Positions 6,212 through 12,653 of a stretch of DNA of 12,653 bases are shown here, piece after piece. The notes beneath the pieces are model-generated. The model was not told where the DNA came from. It saw only the letters and a program-made list of their open reading frames with translations, and did not search any database. The translations under genes were made by a program, and so were the position numbers. Position 1 is the stretch's first letter; every line of letters starts with the position of its first letter. The stretch covers positions 1-12,653 of the forward strand of contig CAIOLZ010000078.1 in NCBI GenBank assembly GCA_903859265.1. Reading direction: 5' to 3'. The stretch comes from an uncultured beta proteobacterium (GTDB lineage: Bacteria > Pseudomonadota > Gammaproteobacteria > Burkholderiales > Burkholderiaceae_C).

Positions 6212-7561
6212 CTATCTCCTGTGGGTTTGAAAAAACGGGTGGGCAGGTCGCGCCAGCCCCAGATGTTCACGCAGCGTGCTGCCCTGGTACTCGGTGCGGA
6301 AAAGTCCTCTTCGTTGCAATTCCGGAATGACCAGAGTCACAAAGTCCTGCAGCCCGAAGGGCAGTGTGGGGGCGAGAATGTTGAACCCATCTGCAGCGCC
6401 TGATTTGAACCAGTGCTCGAGCTGGTCGGCGATGGACGACGCCGTGCCGACCAGCGTCCAGTGGCCGCGACCCGAGGCCACGCGCTCATAGAGTTTTCGG
6501 ATCGTCAGGTTTTCCTTGGCGGCCAATTCAGTAAAAAGTGCCTGTCTGCTTTGCCATCCCTCGGTTCGGGGCAGGTTCTGGGGAAACGGCCCATCGAGAG
6601 GGTACTTGCCCAGATCGGCAGTGCCGACCATTTTGCTGAGCAACGAGAGCCCGATTGCGGGATCAATTCGGGCCTGGAGTTGCTCATATTTTTCCTGTGC
6701 CTCCTGCTCCGAGCGGCCAACGAAAGGTGATATTCCGGGCAGTATCTTGATATCGCTGGCCTGCCGCCCGAACCGGGGCGCCCGCGACTTCAGTCCGTCG
6801 TAAAACGCACGGGCGCCTTCCACGCTTTGTTGCGCTGTAAAAACCACCTCGGCCGTTGCAGCGGCAAGGTCCTGCCCATCTTCGGACGAGCCGGCTTGCA
6901 CCAGCACCGGATAGCCCTGAATCGGGCGAGGCGCTTGCAAACCACCATGCACCGAATAGAACTGACCGTCATGCGCCAGCGGATGCAGTTTCTTCGTGTC
7001 AAAAAATTCGTTGACTGCTTTGTCATGTGTCCAGGCGTCGTCTTGCCATGTGTCCCACAGCCCCTTGACCACCTTCACATACTCGTGCGCGCGCTCATAG
7101 CGTTCCGAATGCGCTGTTTGCTGCGACAGCCCGAAACTGCGGGCTTCAAACTGGCTGCCAGATGTCACCAGATTCCAGCCGCTGCGTCCCCGGCTCAGAT
7201 GGTCCAGGGTCGCGAATTTCCGGGCCAGATGGTAGGGCGGCAAATAGCTGGTGGACACCGTTGCCACTAAACCGATTCTGGATGTCACCGCCGACAGGGC
7301 GGCCTGCACCAGAAGGGGATCGAACGGGTAAGGCAATGCATTTTTGGCAAGTGCATCGGGGTTGTCGGTGGCCATGCCCACGTTGTCGGCAAAAAAGATT
7401 GCGTCAAACTTCGCTGCCTCTGCCAGGCGCGCCCAGCGCTGCAGTTCATCAATCGAGGTGGCTGCGCCGGGATCGACCTGTGGATCCCGCCAAGCGGCGA
7501 GGTGATGGCCAACGCCGTATAGAAAAGCACCAAGGTGCATCTGCCTGTGCGCGTTGGACAT
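6212..7561 (-). CDS. NtaA/SnaA/DszA-family FMN-dependent monooxygenase
   Basis: 449-residue bacterial-luciferase-like (LLM class) monooxygenase of the NtaA/SnaA/DszA/DmoA group, which use FMNH2 supplied by a separate reductase. The family hallmark covers residues 80-134: FDPLLVQAALSAVTSRIG, STSYLPPYHLARKFATLDHLS, then RGRSGWNLVTS. HDGQFYSVHGGL, GYPVLVQAGSSEDGQDLAA and the C-terminal GFNILAP(T)LP segments also fit. Members act on varied substrates: nitrilotriacetate, dibenzothiophene sulfone, dimethyl sulfide. The substrate here cannot be read from sequence. The sulfur context and the coupled LsfA-type peroxiredoxin favour an organosulfur compound (inference). No flavin reductase is in the window. 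The ribosome site at ATG 7561 is poor; ATG 7540 (MHLGAFLYG), closer to the usual family N-terminus, is an alternative start. Confidence 0.9.
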   Translation of the reverse strand: MSNAHRQMHLGAFLYGVGHHLAAWRDPQVDPGAATSIDELQRWARLAEAAKFDAIFFADNVGMATDNPDALAKNALPYPFDPLLVQAALSAVTSRIGLVATVSTSYLPPYHLARKFATLDHLSRGRSGWNLVTSGSQFEARSFGLSQQTAHSERYERAHEYVKVVKGLWDTWQDDAWTHDKAVNEFFDTKKLHPLAHDGQFYSVHGGLQAPRPIQGYPVLVQAGSSEDGQDLAAATAEVVFTAQQSVEGARAFYDGLKSRAPRFGRQASDIKILPGISPFVGRSEQEAQEKYEQLQARIDPAIGLSLLSKMVGTADLGKYPLDGPFPQNLPRTEGWQSRQALFTELAAKENLTIRKLYERVASGRGHWTLVGTASSIADQLEHWFKSGAADGFNILAPTLPFGLQDFVTLVIPELQRRGLFRTEYQGSTLREHLGLARPAHPFFQTHRR

Positions 7562-7746
7562 AGTCTGTTAATGGTTTGCTCTGCGGGTCTGCATTGCATG
7601 TTGCATGCATTACTGTCCGACTGGAACGACCATTTCTTGCATTGGAAATTACAAAAACAACTATGGGGCAGATCTCATCCCCAAAGGAATAAACAAACAA
7701 CTAAGTATTCGTTTGCGAAACGGACACGCGGTCACAGAATGCGGCC
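7562..7746. promoter_or_regulatory. Divergent intergenic region with inverted repeats
   Basis: This 185-base AT-rich gap lies between the divergent monooxygenase and hydrolase genes and should hold both promoters. Visible structure: three TTGCAT copies (7594-7599, 7601-7606, 7637-7642), the first two within a GCAT-rich palindromic stretch. There is also a short stem TGGGG/CCCCA (7664-7668 with 7679-7683) and a 13-base inverted repeat CGTTTGCGAAACG (7710-7722) 24 bases before the hydrolase start. I could not assign a convincing -35/-10 pair. Operator roles are inferred. Confidence 0.4.
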
Positions 7747-8298
7747 ATGGCAACCCTGATCATCATCCCCGGCTGGCGCAACTCCGGTCCCGGTCACTGG
7801 CAGACCCTGTGGGCGCAGCAGTTGCCCAATGTGGTCCGCGTGGAGCAGGACGATTGGATTACCCCGTCGCGCAAGGCGTGGGTTGCATCCATCACCAAAG
7901 CCATCCTGGCCCAGGATGGGCCCGTGGTGATCGCCGCACACAGCCTTGGTTGCATCGCAACGACGCATCTGCCCTTCGAGGTGGCGCAGCGCATTCACAG
8001 CGCGTTGCTCGTGGCGCCTGCGGACCCGGAGCGGCGCGGGATTTTGACCGACTTTGCGCCCGTGCCCTACCAGCCCTTGCCGTACAAAAGCATGGTGGTC
8101 GCGAGCAACGATGACCCCTATTGCCCTGTGCGCACAGCCGGTGCTTATGCGCGGGCATGGGGCAGCGAATTTTTACGCCTGCAAACCGCAGGGCACATCA
8201 ACGTCGATTCCGGCCACGGGCACTGGCCTCTGGGCCTGGCGTTGGTACGGAGTTTGCTCGCGGAGTCCGACGTGGCCTTGAGCGAGTCGGTTGAATAA
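7747..8298 (+). CDS. RBBP9/YdeN-family alpha/beta serine hydrolase
   Basis: 183-residue small alpha/beta hydrolase of the RBBP9/YdeN family. The N-terminal strand and oxyanion region LIIIPGWRNSGPGHWQTLW (4-22) is diagnostic. The nucleophile elbow AHSLGC gives S66, SNDDPYC gives the acid D123, and AGHIN gives H150. The Asp-His spacing of 27 is the same as in human RBBP9. There is no signal peptide. These proteins are esterases/hydrolases with poorly known substrates, and nothing here defines one. It is transcribed alone, divergent from the monooxygenase operon and convergent with tauC with a 33-base gap. There is no clear Shine-Dalgarno before ATG 7747, but the family N-terminus begins right there, so the start is sound. 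Confidence 0.88.
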   Translation: MATLIIIPGWRNSGPGHWQTLWAQQLPNVVRVEQDDWITPSRKAWVASITKAILAQDGPVVIAAHSLGCIATTHLPFEVAQRIHSALLVAPADPERRGILTDFAPVPYQPLPYKSMVVASNDDPYCPVRTAGAYARAWGSEFLRLQTAGHINVDSGHGHWPLGLALVRSLLAESDVALSESVE

Positions 8299-8331
8299 AA
8301 GTTTCGGACACCTTAGCCCGACAGCGCACAC

Positions 8332-9156
8332 TCAACCCTTGCCGTGCCACGGCACCAGCAAGCGCTCAAGAGCACGCATCACCAGAGAAAACGCGAAGGC
8401 GCAGGCGGCAATGATCGCGATCCCAACGAACACGGCATCGGTCGCAAGAAAGTGCGATGCAGACATGATCATGTAACCGATACCGCGGGTCGCAGCAATC
8501 AACTCAGCAGCGACCAGCGTGCCCCATCCCACACCGAGTGCGATGCGGATACCCGTCAGTATTTCGGGCAACGCTGAAGGCAACACCACATCGGTAAACA
8601 ATTGCCAGCGCGTTGCACCCAGCGACAGCGCAGCGTTGACCCGCTCGACGGGCAATGAACGCACGCCGGCTTGCGCAGACAACACGATGGGCGCAAACAT
8701 GGCCAGCGTGAGCAAACAGATCTTCGACGCCTCGCCGATTCCCATCCAGATGATCATCAGCGGCAAATACGCCAGTGGAGGAAGCGGCCAGTAGAACTCG
8801 ATGGGCGCGTCCAGAATACCCTTGGCCCAGCGGTTCAGGCCCATGGCAATGCCGGCGGGAATCCCCAAAGCAATCGCGATCAGGGCCGCGCTCAAAATCC
8901 GCATCAGGCTCGCACTGACATGCTCCCACAATGTTGCGTTGGCATAGCCATCCTCCCAAATGGAGTGGGCTACCGACACCACCTCAGCGGGCGTTGGCAA
9001 AAACAAATGCGCAACCAGACCAGTGCGCGAAACCAGCCACCACGCGGCCAAGATTGCAGCCGCCGTCACGATACTGATAGGCACGGTGGACTTTTCACCA
9101 ACGCCAAAGCCACGCATTTTTACCGTCACAGGCACTGCCTGGCTGGCATCACTCAT
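8332..9156 (-). CDS. tauC: Taurine/sulfonate ABC transporter permease
   Basis: 274-residue inner-membrane permease of a TauABC importer. About six membrane segments are visible (roughly 26-44, 85-107, 126-141, 145-164, 205-222, 241-262). The EAA-type coupling loop is ERVNAALSLGATRWQLFTDVVLPSALPEI (171-199). PLPPLAYLPLMIIWMGIGEASKI (124-146), GWGTLVAAELIAATRGIGY and the C-terminal LVPWHG closely follow E. coli TauC, more so than SsuC as I recall them. The start codon overlaps the tauB stop in an ATGA junction (9153-9156), so the two are translationally coupled. It is the last gene of the operon. No tauD dioxygenase follows; the next gene, a hydrolase, converges from the other strand. Confidence 0.92.
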   Translation of the reverse strand: MSDASQAVPVTVKMRGFGVGEKSTVPISIVTAAAILAAWWLVSRTGLVAHLFLPTPAEVVSVAHSIWEDGYANATLWEHVSASLMRILSAALIAIALGIPAGIAMGLNRWAKGILDAPIEFYWPLPPLAYLPLMIIWMGIGEASKICLLTLAMFAPIVLSAQAGVRSLPVERVNAALSLGATRWQLFTDVVLPSALPEILTGIRIALGVGWGTLVAAELIAATRGIGYMIMSASHFLATDAVFVGIAIIAACAFAFSLVMRALERLLVPWHGKG

Positions 9157-9944
9157 ACCGTGTCACTTTCAAGATTTTCTGCACGGTGCACGATGGCGCG
9201 AATTTCCTCACGCAACTCGGCAAAGGCTGGGGAGGTTTTGATGGCCCGGGCATCACGATCCCGTGCAAATTGCTGCACAAAGTCGAGGTCAAATTCCGCA
9301 ACGATGCGCCCCGGTCTGGGCGACATGACGATCACTTTCGTACCCAGGAACAGGGCCTCTTCGATCGAATGGGTGATGAAGAAAATACGCTTGCCGGTAC
9401 GCGCCCAGACCGACACCAGCAACTCCTGCATCTGTTCCCGGGTCATGCTGTCAAGGGCCCCAAAAGGCTCATCCATCAGCAATATTTTGGGGTCCGTCGC
9501 AAGGGCACGTGCCAACCCCACGCGCTGACGCATGCCGCCGGAAAGCTCATAGGGAAAGGCATGTGAGAAGTCCTGCAGGCCTACCAGTCCCAGCAATTCC
9601 AGGGCGCGTGCATCACGCTCCTGGCGGCCCACGCCAGCAAATTTGAGGCCCAGCGCAACGTTGTCGCGTACCGATTTCCAGGGCAGCAGCGTGTCCTTTT
9701 GGAACACCACACCACGGTCCGCACCGGGCGCGCCCACCGCGACGCCGTCGAGCGTGATGCTGCCACTGGAGATCGGCAAAAAGCCCGCCATGGCATTGAG
9801 CAACGTCGATTTGCCACAGCCCGAAGTCCCCAACGCGACGACAAAGCTTCGTTCGGCAATATCGAGCGATACCCGATCCAGCGCTTGTACGGCGGCTCCA
9901 GACCTCGCAGCAAAAAACACGCTGGCGTTGTGAACCCTGAGCAT
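9153..9944 (-). CDS. tauB: Taurine/sulfonate ABC transporter ATP-binding protein
   Basis: 263-residue ATPase subunit of the taurine/sulfonate importer. All nucleotide-binding elements are intact: Walker A GTSGCGKST (39-47, K45), Q-loop at VVFQKDTLLPW (79-89), signature LSGGMRQRVGLARAL (134-148), Walker B ILLMDEP (154-160) with catalytic E159, D-loop GALD, and switch H192 (FITHS). This is the nitrate/sulfonate/taurine transporter ATPase subfamily, and pairing with TauA and TauC settles the assignment. It starts nine bases after the tauA stop and ends in a 4-base overlap with tauC. The protein is cytosolic at the membrane face. Confidence 0.93.
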   Translation of the reverse strand: MLRVHNASVFFAARSGAAVQALDRVSLDIAERSFVVALGTSGCGKSTLLNAMAGFLPISSGSITLDGVAVGAPGADRGVVFQKDTLLPWKSVRDNVALGLKFAGVGRQERDARALELLGLVGLQDFSHAFPYELSGGMRQRVGLARALATDPKILLMDEPFGALDSMTREQMQELLVSVWARTGKRIFFITHSIEEALFLGTKVIVMSPRPGRIVAEFDLDFVQQFARDRDARAIKTSPAFAELREEIRAIVHRAENLESDTV

Positions 9945-9953
9945 TAAGAAGGC

Positions 9954-10979
9954 TTACTTTTTGAGCGAAGCAACCACCGTGGGCGTGACAAATTCAGCGT
10001 AGCTCGGCAACACATCAGAAATCTTCTTTTGCTCCTTCAGAAAACCTGCGGTCTCTTTGAGAATCCTGGCCACACCAGATTTTTCACCGCCACCGAGCCA
10101 GGCGTCCGACGCCTGTGCGCTCAAGGGAACGAGGTTCAGGTTGAGCAATCCCGCTGCCTGATCGGCCGGGGTTCCGCCCAGCAATTTGGCGAGTTGTTTG
10201 GCGTTATCGCTGTCGGGTCCCCAGGCTGCCTTGTTGGTCAGGAAGGACTGCGTATGCTTTTCAATCACGCTGCTGAAGCCTTTAAGAAACGCGGGGTTGT
10301 CCTTGGCAAATGCACTGGTGGCAACCCAGGCGGAAAAAGTTGGCGCACCTTTTTCAGCAACGTCTTTGGAAGTGACCAGCACCTTGCCATTCTTTTTGAG
10401 TTCGGTCAGGGCCGGATCCCAGACAAAGCCGCCGTCAATATCGCCGCGGTTATAGGCCGCCACGATTTCAGGCTGGGGAATCGCAAAAACCTGCACGTCT
10501 TTTTCAGTCAGCCCCTGGCTCTTGATCAGCGCCAGCAACTGGTAATGGTCGGTCGATACCGGGGCGGCGGCCAGTTTCTTGCCTTTGAGATCGTTGACCG
10601 AATTGATGCCGGAGCCGTTGCGCACGACCAGGGCTTCGTCGATCCCGGAGATGGAAGCCAGGTAGAAGGCCTTGACATCCAGTCCGCGCGAGGTAGCCGC
10701 AGCGTAGGGGCTCGAGCCAACGTAGCCCACTTGCACATCACCGGAGGCAATCGCTGCAAAGACGTCCGCACCGGAATTGAATTTGCGGAAGTCGATCTTG
10801 TAGCCCGTGGCCTTCTCGTAGTCACCGTTGGCGATACCCAGCGAGGACGGCAACGCGTCCGTTTGATAACCAACCACCACGGTCTTTTCTGCGGCTTGGG
10901 CGACATTGGCCGCGAGCGTCAGCACCGTGCCCAGGGTAATCGCGAGTGTTGTTGTCAGCACTTTCTTGACGAGGTTCAT
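9954..10979 (-). CDS. tauA: Taurine-binding periplasmic protein
   Basis: 341-residue periplasmic solute-binding protein that delivers taurine or related sulfonates to TauBC. The signal peptide is clear: basic MNLVKK, a hydrophobic stretch, then cleavage after NVAQA near residue 29. Mature-protein motifs follow E. coli TauA: VGYQTDALPSSLG (36-48), FRKFNSGADVFAAIASGDVQVGYVGSSP, STDHYQLLALIKSQG, AAYNRGDIDGGFVWDPAL and EKGAPTFSAWV. This separates it from SsuA-type alkanesulfonate proteins. ATG 10979 is supported by AAAGGAAA eight to ten bases upstream. It is the first gene of the operon, with a good promoter at 11031-11059. It lies divergent from the sulfate-binding protein gene. Confidence 0.94.
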   Translation of the reverse strand: MNLVKKVLTTTLAITLGTVLTLAANVAQAAEKTVVVGYQTDALPSSLGIANGDYEKATGYKIDFRKFNSGADVFAAIASGDVQVGYVGSSPYAAATSRGLDVKAFYLASISGIDEALVVRNGSGINSVNDLKGKKLAAAPVSTDHYQLLALIKSQGLTEKDVQVFAIPQPEIVAAYNRGDIDGGFVWDPALTELKKNGKVLVTSKDVAEKGAPTFSAWVATSAFAKDNPAFLKGFSSVIEKHTQSFLTNKAAWGPDSDNAKQLAKLLGGTPADQAAGLLNLNLVPLSAQASDAWLGGGEKSGVARILKETAGFLKEQKKISDVLPSYAEFVTPTVVASLKK

Positions 10980-11030
10980 CGTAAATTTCCTTTTTACAGT
11001 TCTCGAACGCAGGAATTGCGCTCTGGCCGC

Positions 11031-11059
11031 ACTATAGGAATAGATCGAAAACGTAGCAA
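11031..11059 (-). promoter_or_regulatory. Sigma70-type promoter of tauABC
   Basis: Read on the minus strand: -35 TTGCTA (11054-11059) and -10 TATAGT (11031-11036), separated by exactly 17 bases. Matches to consensus are 4/6 and 5/6. Transcription would start near 11024, giving a leader of about 45 bases with the ribosome site before tauA. A weak -35 box suits activator dependence. Confidence 0.7.
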
Positions 11060-11100
11060 AGAACCAATTTGAAATAGCTTATTTGAATATTACTTTGAGA
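11060..11100. promoter_or_regulatory. Candidate CysB/LysR operator upstream of the tauA promoter
   Basis: An AT-rich patch directly upstream of the tauA -35 box holds the direct repeat ATTTGAA (11068-11074 and 11082-11088, 14 bases apart). Between and overlapping the copies is an inverted repeat AAATA-GCT-TATTT (11072-11084). The position, about -45 to -75 from the expected tauA start, is where LysR-type activators bind. Binding by CysB is inferred. Confidence 0.4.
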
Positions 11101-11137
11101 CGCCGGTAGCCTGATCTGCAACCGAAAACACGGCGGG

Positions 11138-11188
11138 TATATGCAAACAACCATTGAATCGTTGGGAATGGCGCGGTTTATATGCAAA
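11138..11188 (+). repeat. 10-base direct repeat in the sbp leader region
   Basis: TATATGCAAA occurs at 11138-11147 and again at 11179-11188, 41 bases apart (about four helical turns), between the tauA operator and the sbp start. The second copy overlaps a possible -10 (TATATG) 19 bases after a TTGAAT (11154-11159), a poorly spaced promoter at best. The repeat may be a regulator site or chance. Confidence 0.35.
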
Positions 11189-11259
11189 ATCCGACTCGCG
11201 CGCGTGCTCTGATATTCCCATTGCAAAGCAAAACGGCGCGGAAACTCCACAAAACTCTG

Positions 11260-12261
11260 ATGACACTACAACAAAAAGCCTCGTTGGCGCTGGCGGCTAT
11301 GGCGCTGGCAGCCAGCGGCCTGGTGCAGGCACAAACCACATTGCTCAATGCGTCATACGACGTATCGCGCGAGTTTTACAAAGACATCAACACGGCCTTT
11401 ATCGCCAGCTACAAAAAGTCCACCGGCAAAGACATCAAGATTGACCAGTCCCATGGCGGCTCCAGCGCCCAGGCGCGTGCGGTCAACGACGGCCTGGATG
11501 CTGACGTCGTGACAATGAACACCACCACCGACATCGACTTTCTGGCAAGCACCGGCGTCGTGGCCAAAGACTGGGCATCCAAATTTCCCAACAACGCAGC
11601 GCCCACCAGCTCCACCATGTTGTTTCTGGTGCGCAACGGCAATCCGAAGGGCATCAAGGATTGGGACGATTTGATCAAGCCGGGCGTTCAGGTGATTGTG
11701 GTCAACCCCAAAACTGGCGGCAATGGCCGCATGGCCTATCTGGCCGCATGGGGCCAAGTACGCAAGAAGGGCGGAACCGATGCGCAGGCGGCCGAGTTCG
11801 TCAGCAAACTCTACAAAAATGTGCCGGTGCTGGCCAAAGGCGGACGCGATGCAACCACCATCTTTTTGCAGCGCAATATTGGTGACGCGCTGATTACTTT
11901 TGAATCGGAAGTGGTGTCGGTGGAGAACGAGTTTGGCGCCAACAAAGTGGACGCCATTCACCCCAGCAGTTCCATCGTTGCCGAGAACCCGGTCGCAGTG
12001 GTAGAGCGCACGGTAGCCAAAAAAGGAACGGCTGAACAGGCCAAGGCGTATCTGAATTTTCTGTACTCCGATGAGGGCCAGGAGATCGCAGCGCGCCACG
12101 CCATTCGCCCGGTCAATCCCGCCATATTGAAAAAGTACGCCAACGTGTTCAAGCCCATCAGCCTGTTCCGCGTGGAAGACTACTTTGGCTCTTTTGCGCA
12201 AGCCCAAAAAGTGCATTTCAACGATGGCGGCCAGTTCGACAAGTTGTATTCGGTCAAATAG
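11260..12261 (+). CDS. sbp: Periplasmic sulfate-binding protein of a sulfate ABC importer
   Basis: 333-residue periplasmic sulfate/thiosulfate-binding protein. ATG 11260 is chosen because it gives a standard signal peptide (MTLQQK, an Ala/Leu-rich core, cleavage after VQA at 24) and the usual Sbp length. An upstream in-frame ATG at 11182 would put 26 odd residues before it. Sbp motifs are strong: LNASYDVSREFYKDIN (29-44), QSHGGSSAQARAVNDGLDADVVTMN, VVNPKTGGNGRMAYLAAWG, GGRDATTIFLQRNIGDALITFESE, and a C-terminal RPVNPAI segment. CysP, the thiosulfate-preferring homologue, cannot be fully excluded. The stop codon abuts the cysT start. It is divergent from tauABC, sharing a 280-base control region, so joint control by sulfur status is likely (inference). 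Confidence 0.93.
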   Translation: MTLQQKASLALAAMALAASGLVQAQTTLLNASYDVSREFYKDINTAFIASYKKSTGKDIKIDQSHGGSSAQARAVNDGLDADVVTMNTTTDIDFLASTGVVAKDWASKFPNNAAPTSSTMLFLVRNGNPKGIKDWDDLIKPGVQVIVVNPKTGGNGRMAYLAAWGQVRKKGGTDAQAAEFVSKLYKNVPVLAKGGRDATTIFLQRNIGDALITFESEVVSVENEFGANKVDAIHPSSSIVAENPVAVVERTVAKKGTAEQAKAYLNFLYSDEGQEIAARHAIRPVNPAILKKYANVFKPISLFRVEDYFGSFAQAQKVHFNDGGQFDKLYSVK

Positions 12262-12653
12262 ATGAGTGCCACTGCTGCACGCCGCGCGCCCAAACGGGTG
12301 TTGCCGGGTTTCAAAATCACCCTTGGATTTACGCTGTTCTATCTGAGCGCCATCGTGCTGATTCCGCTCTCGTCGCTGCTGTTCAAAACCTTCACGCTGA
12401 CTTGGGAACAGTTTCTGTCTGCGGTGACCAGCCCGCGCGTCGTGGCTTCCTACGAGCTGACCTTTGGCGCGTCATTTTTGGCGGCCCTGACCAATGCCGT
12501 GTTTGGCTTGCTGGTCGCCTGGGTGCTGGTGCGTTACCAGTTTCCCGGTAAAAAAATAATCGATGCACTCGTGGATTTGCCCTTCGCCCTGCCGACCGCC
12601 GTGGCCGGCATCTCACTGACGGCATTGCTGGCAGGCAATGGCTGGATCGGAAG
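12262..12653 (+). CDS. cysT: Sulfate ABC transporter permease CysT, 3' truncated by window end
   Basis: First 130 codons of a sulfate permease, open to the window edge. The ATG follows the sbp TAG stop with no intervening base, indicating coupled translation. Translation gives a basic cytosolic N-terminus (MSATAARRAPKRVLPGF), a first membrane segment (GFTLFYLSAIVLIPLSSLLF), then LTWEQFLSAVTSPRVVASYELTFGAS, a second membrane segment, and YQFPGKKIIDALVDLPFALPTAVAGISL. The FPGK and DLPFALPTAVAG stretches are hallmarks of CysT/CysU, the partner of CysW and CysA. Those two genes are expected just beyond the window. Confidence 0.93.
   Translation, partial: MSATAARRAPKRVLPGFKITLGFTLFYLSAIVLIPLSSLLFKTFTLTWEQFLSAVTSPRVVASYELTFGASFLAALTNAVFGLLVAWVLVRYQFPGKKIIDALVDLPFALPTAVAGISLTALLAGNGWIG

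Noticed and set aside
8340..8354. Palindrome TGCCGTGCCACGGCA as a tauC terminator
   Set aside because: It lies inside the end of the tauC coding sequence, has almost no loop, and no T run follows.
8671..9528. 285-codon plus-strand open frame opposite tauC and tauB
   Set aside because: Low-complexity, Arg-rich translation typical of an antisense shadow; both tau genes are complete.
10029..11072. 347-codon plus-strand open frame opposite tauA
   Set aside because: tauA on the other strand has a signal peptide, ribosome site, promoter and strong family match; this frame is its shadow.
1..12653. CRISPR arrays, insertion sequences, tRNA or rRNA genes, prophage genes
   Set aside because: No regularly spaced repeats, transposase motifs, cloverleaf-like sequences or phage genes were seen; gene density and order look like ordinary chromosome.

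Overview
The window looks like a betaproteobacterial chromosome, probably Burkholderiales and perhaps Comamonadaceae. This is inferred from the GC-rich coding sequence, the protein flavour and the gene set; no rRNA or marker gene confirms it. Almost every gene belongs to sulfur acquisition, storage or the sulfate-starvation response. No phage, transposon, tRNA, rRNA or CRISPR array is visible.

Layout. (1) 26-958 (+): a CysB-type LysR regulator. (2) 1085-5511 (+): a tight four-gene operon of rhodanese, EpsC-type serine O-acetyltransferase, a family 2A encapsulin shell (SrpI type), and a 675-residue cysteine desulfurase. The desulfurase has a SufS-like catalytic core behind a ~265-residue Pro/Ala/Gly-rich N-terminal extension, the mark of the cargo enzyme of this encapsulin family. 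A strong hairpin terminator follows directly. (3) 5556-7561 (-): a two-gene operon of an NtaA/SnaA/DszA-family flavin monooxygenase and a 1-Cys peroxiredoxin like LsfA, whose family name comes from its induction by sulfate starvation. (4) 7747-8298 (+): an RBBP9/YdeN-type serine hydrolase. (5) 8332-10979 (-): tauABC, a taurine/sulfonate importer, with a good sigma70 promoter upstream of tauA. (6) 11260-12653 (+): a periplasmic sulfate-binding protein and the start of the sulfate permease cysT, cut by the window end.

How it fits together (inference): sulfate (Sbp/CysT) and sulfonates (TauABC) are imported, and organosulfur may be oxidised by the flavin monooxygenase with the peroxiredoxin coping with peroxide. 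The acetyltransferase makes O-acetylserine, the acceptor for sulfide in cysteine synthesis. Cysteine is then the substrate of the encapsulated desulfurase, which deposits sulfane sulfur in a protein shell, and the rhodanese could move that sulfur in or out. CysB is the obvious candidate regulator, and the AT-rich intergenic regions carry short repeats that could be its sites.

The most notable system is the encapsulin sulfur-storage compartment. Its core (shell plus desulfurase) has been described in other bacteria; the arrangement inside a sulfur-scavenging island, and the roles of the rhodanese and acetyltransferase, are the less explored parts. All intergenic regions are under 300 bases.
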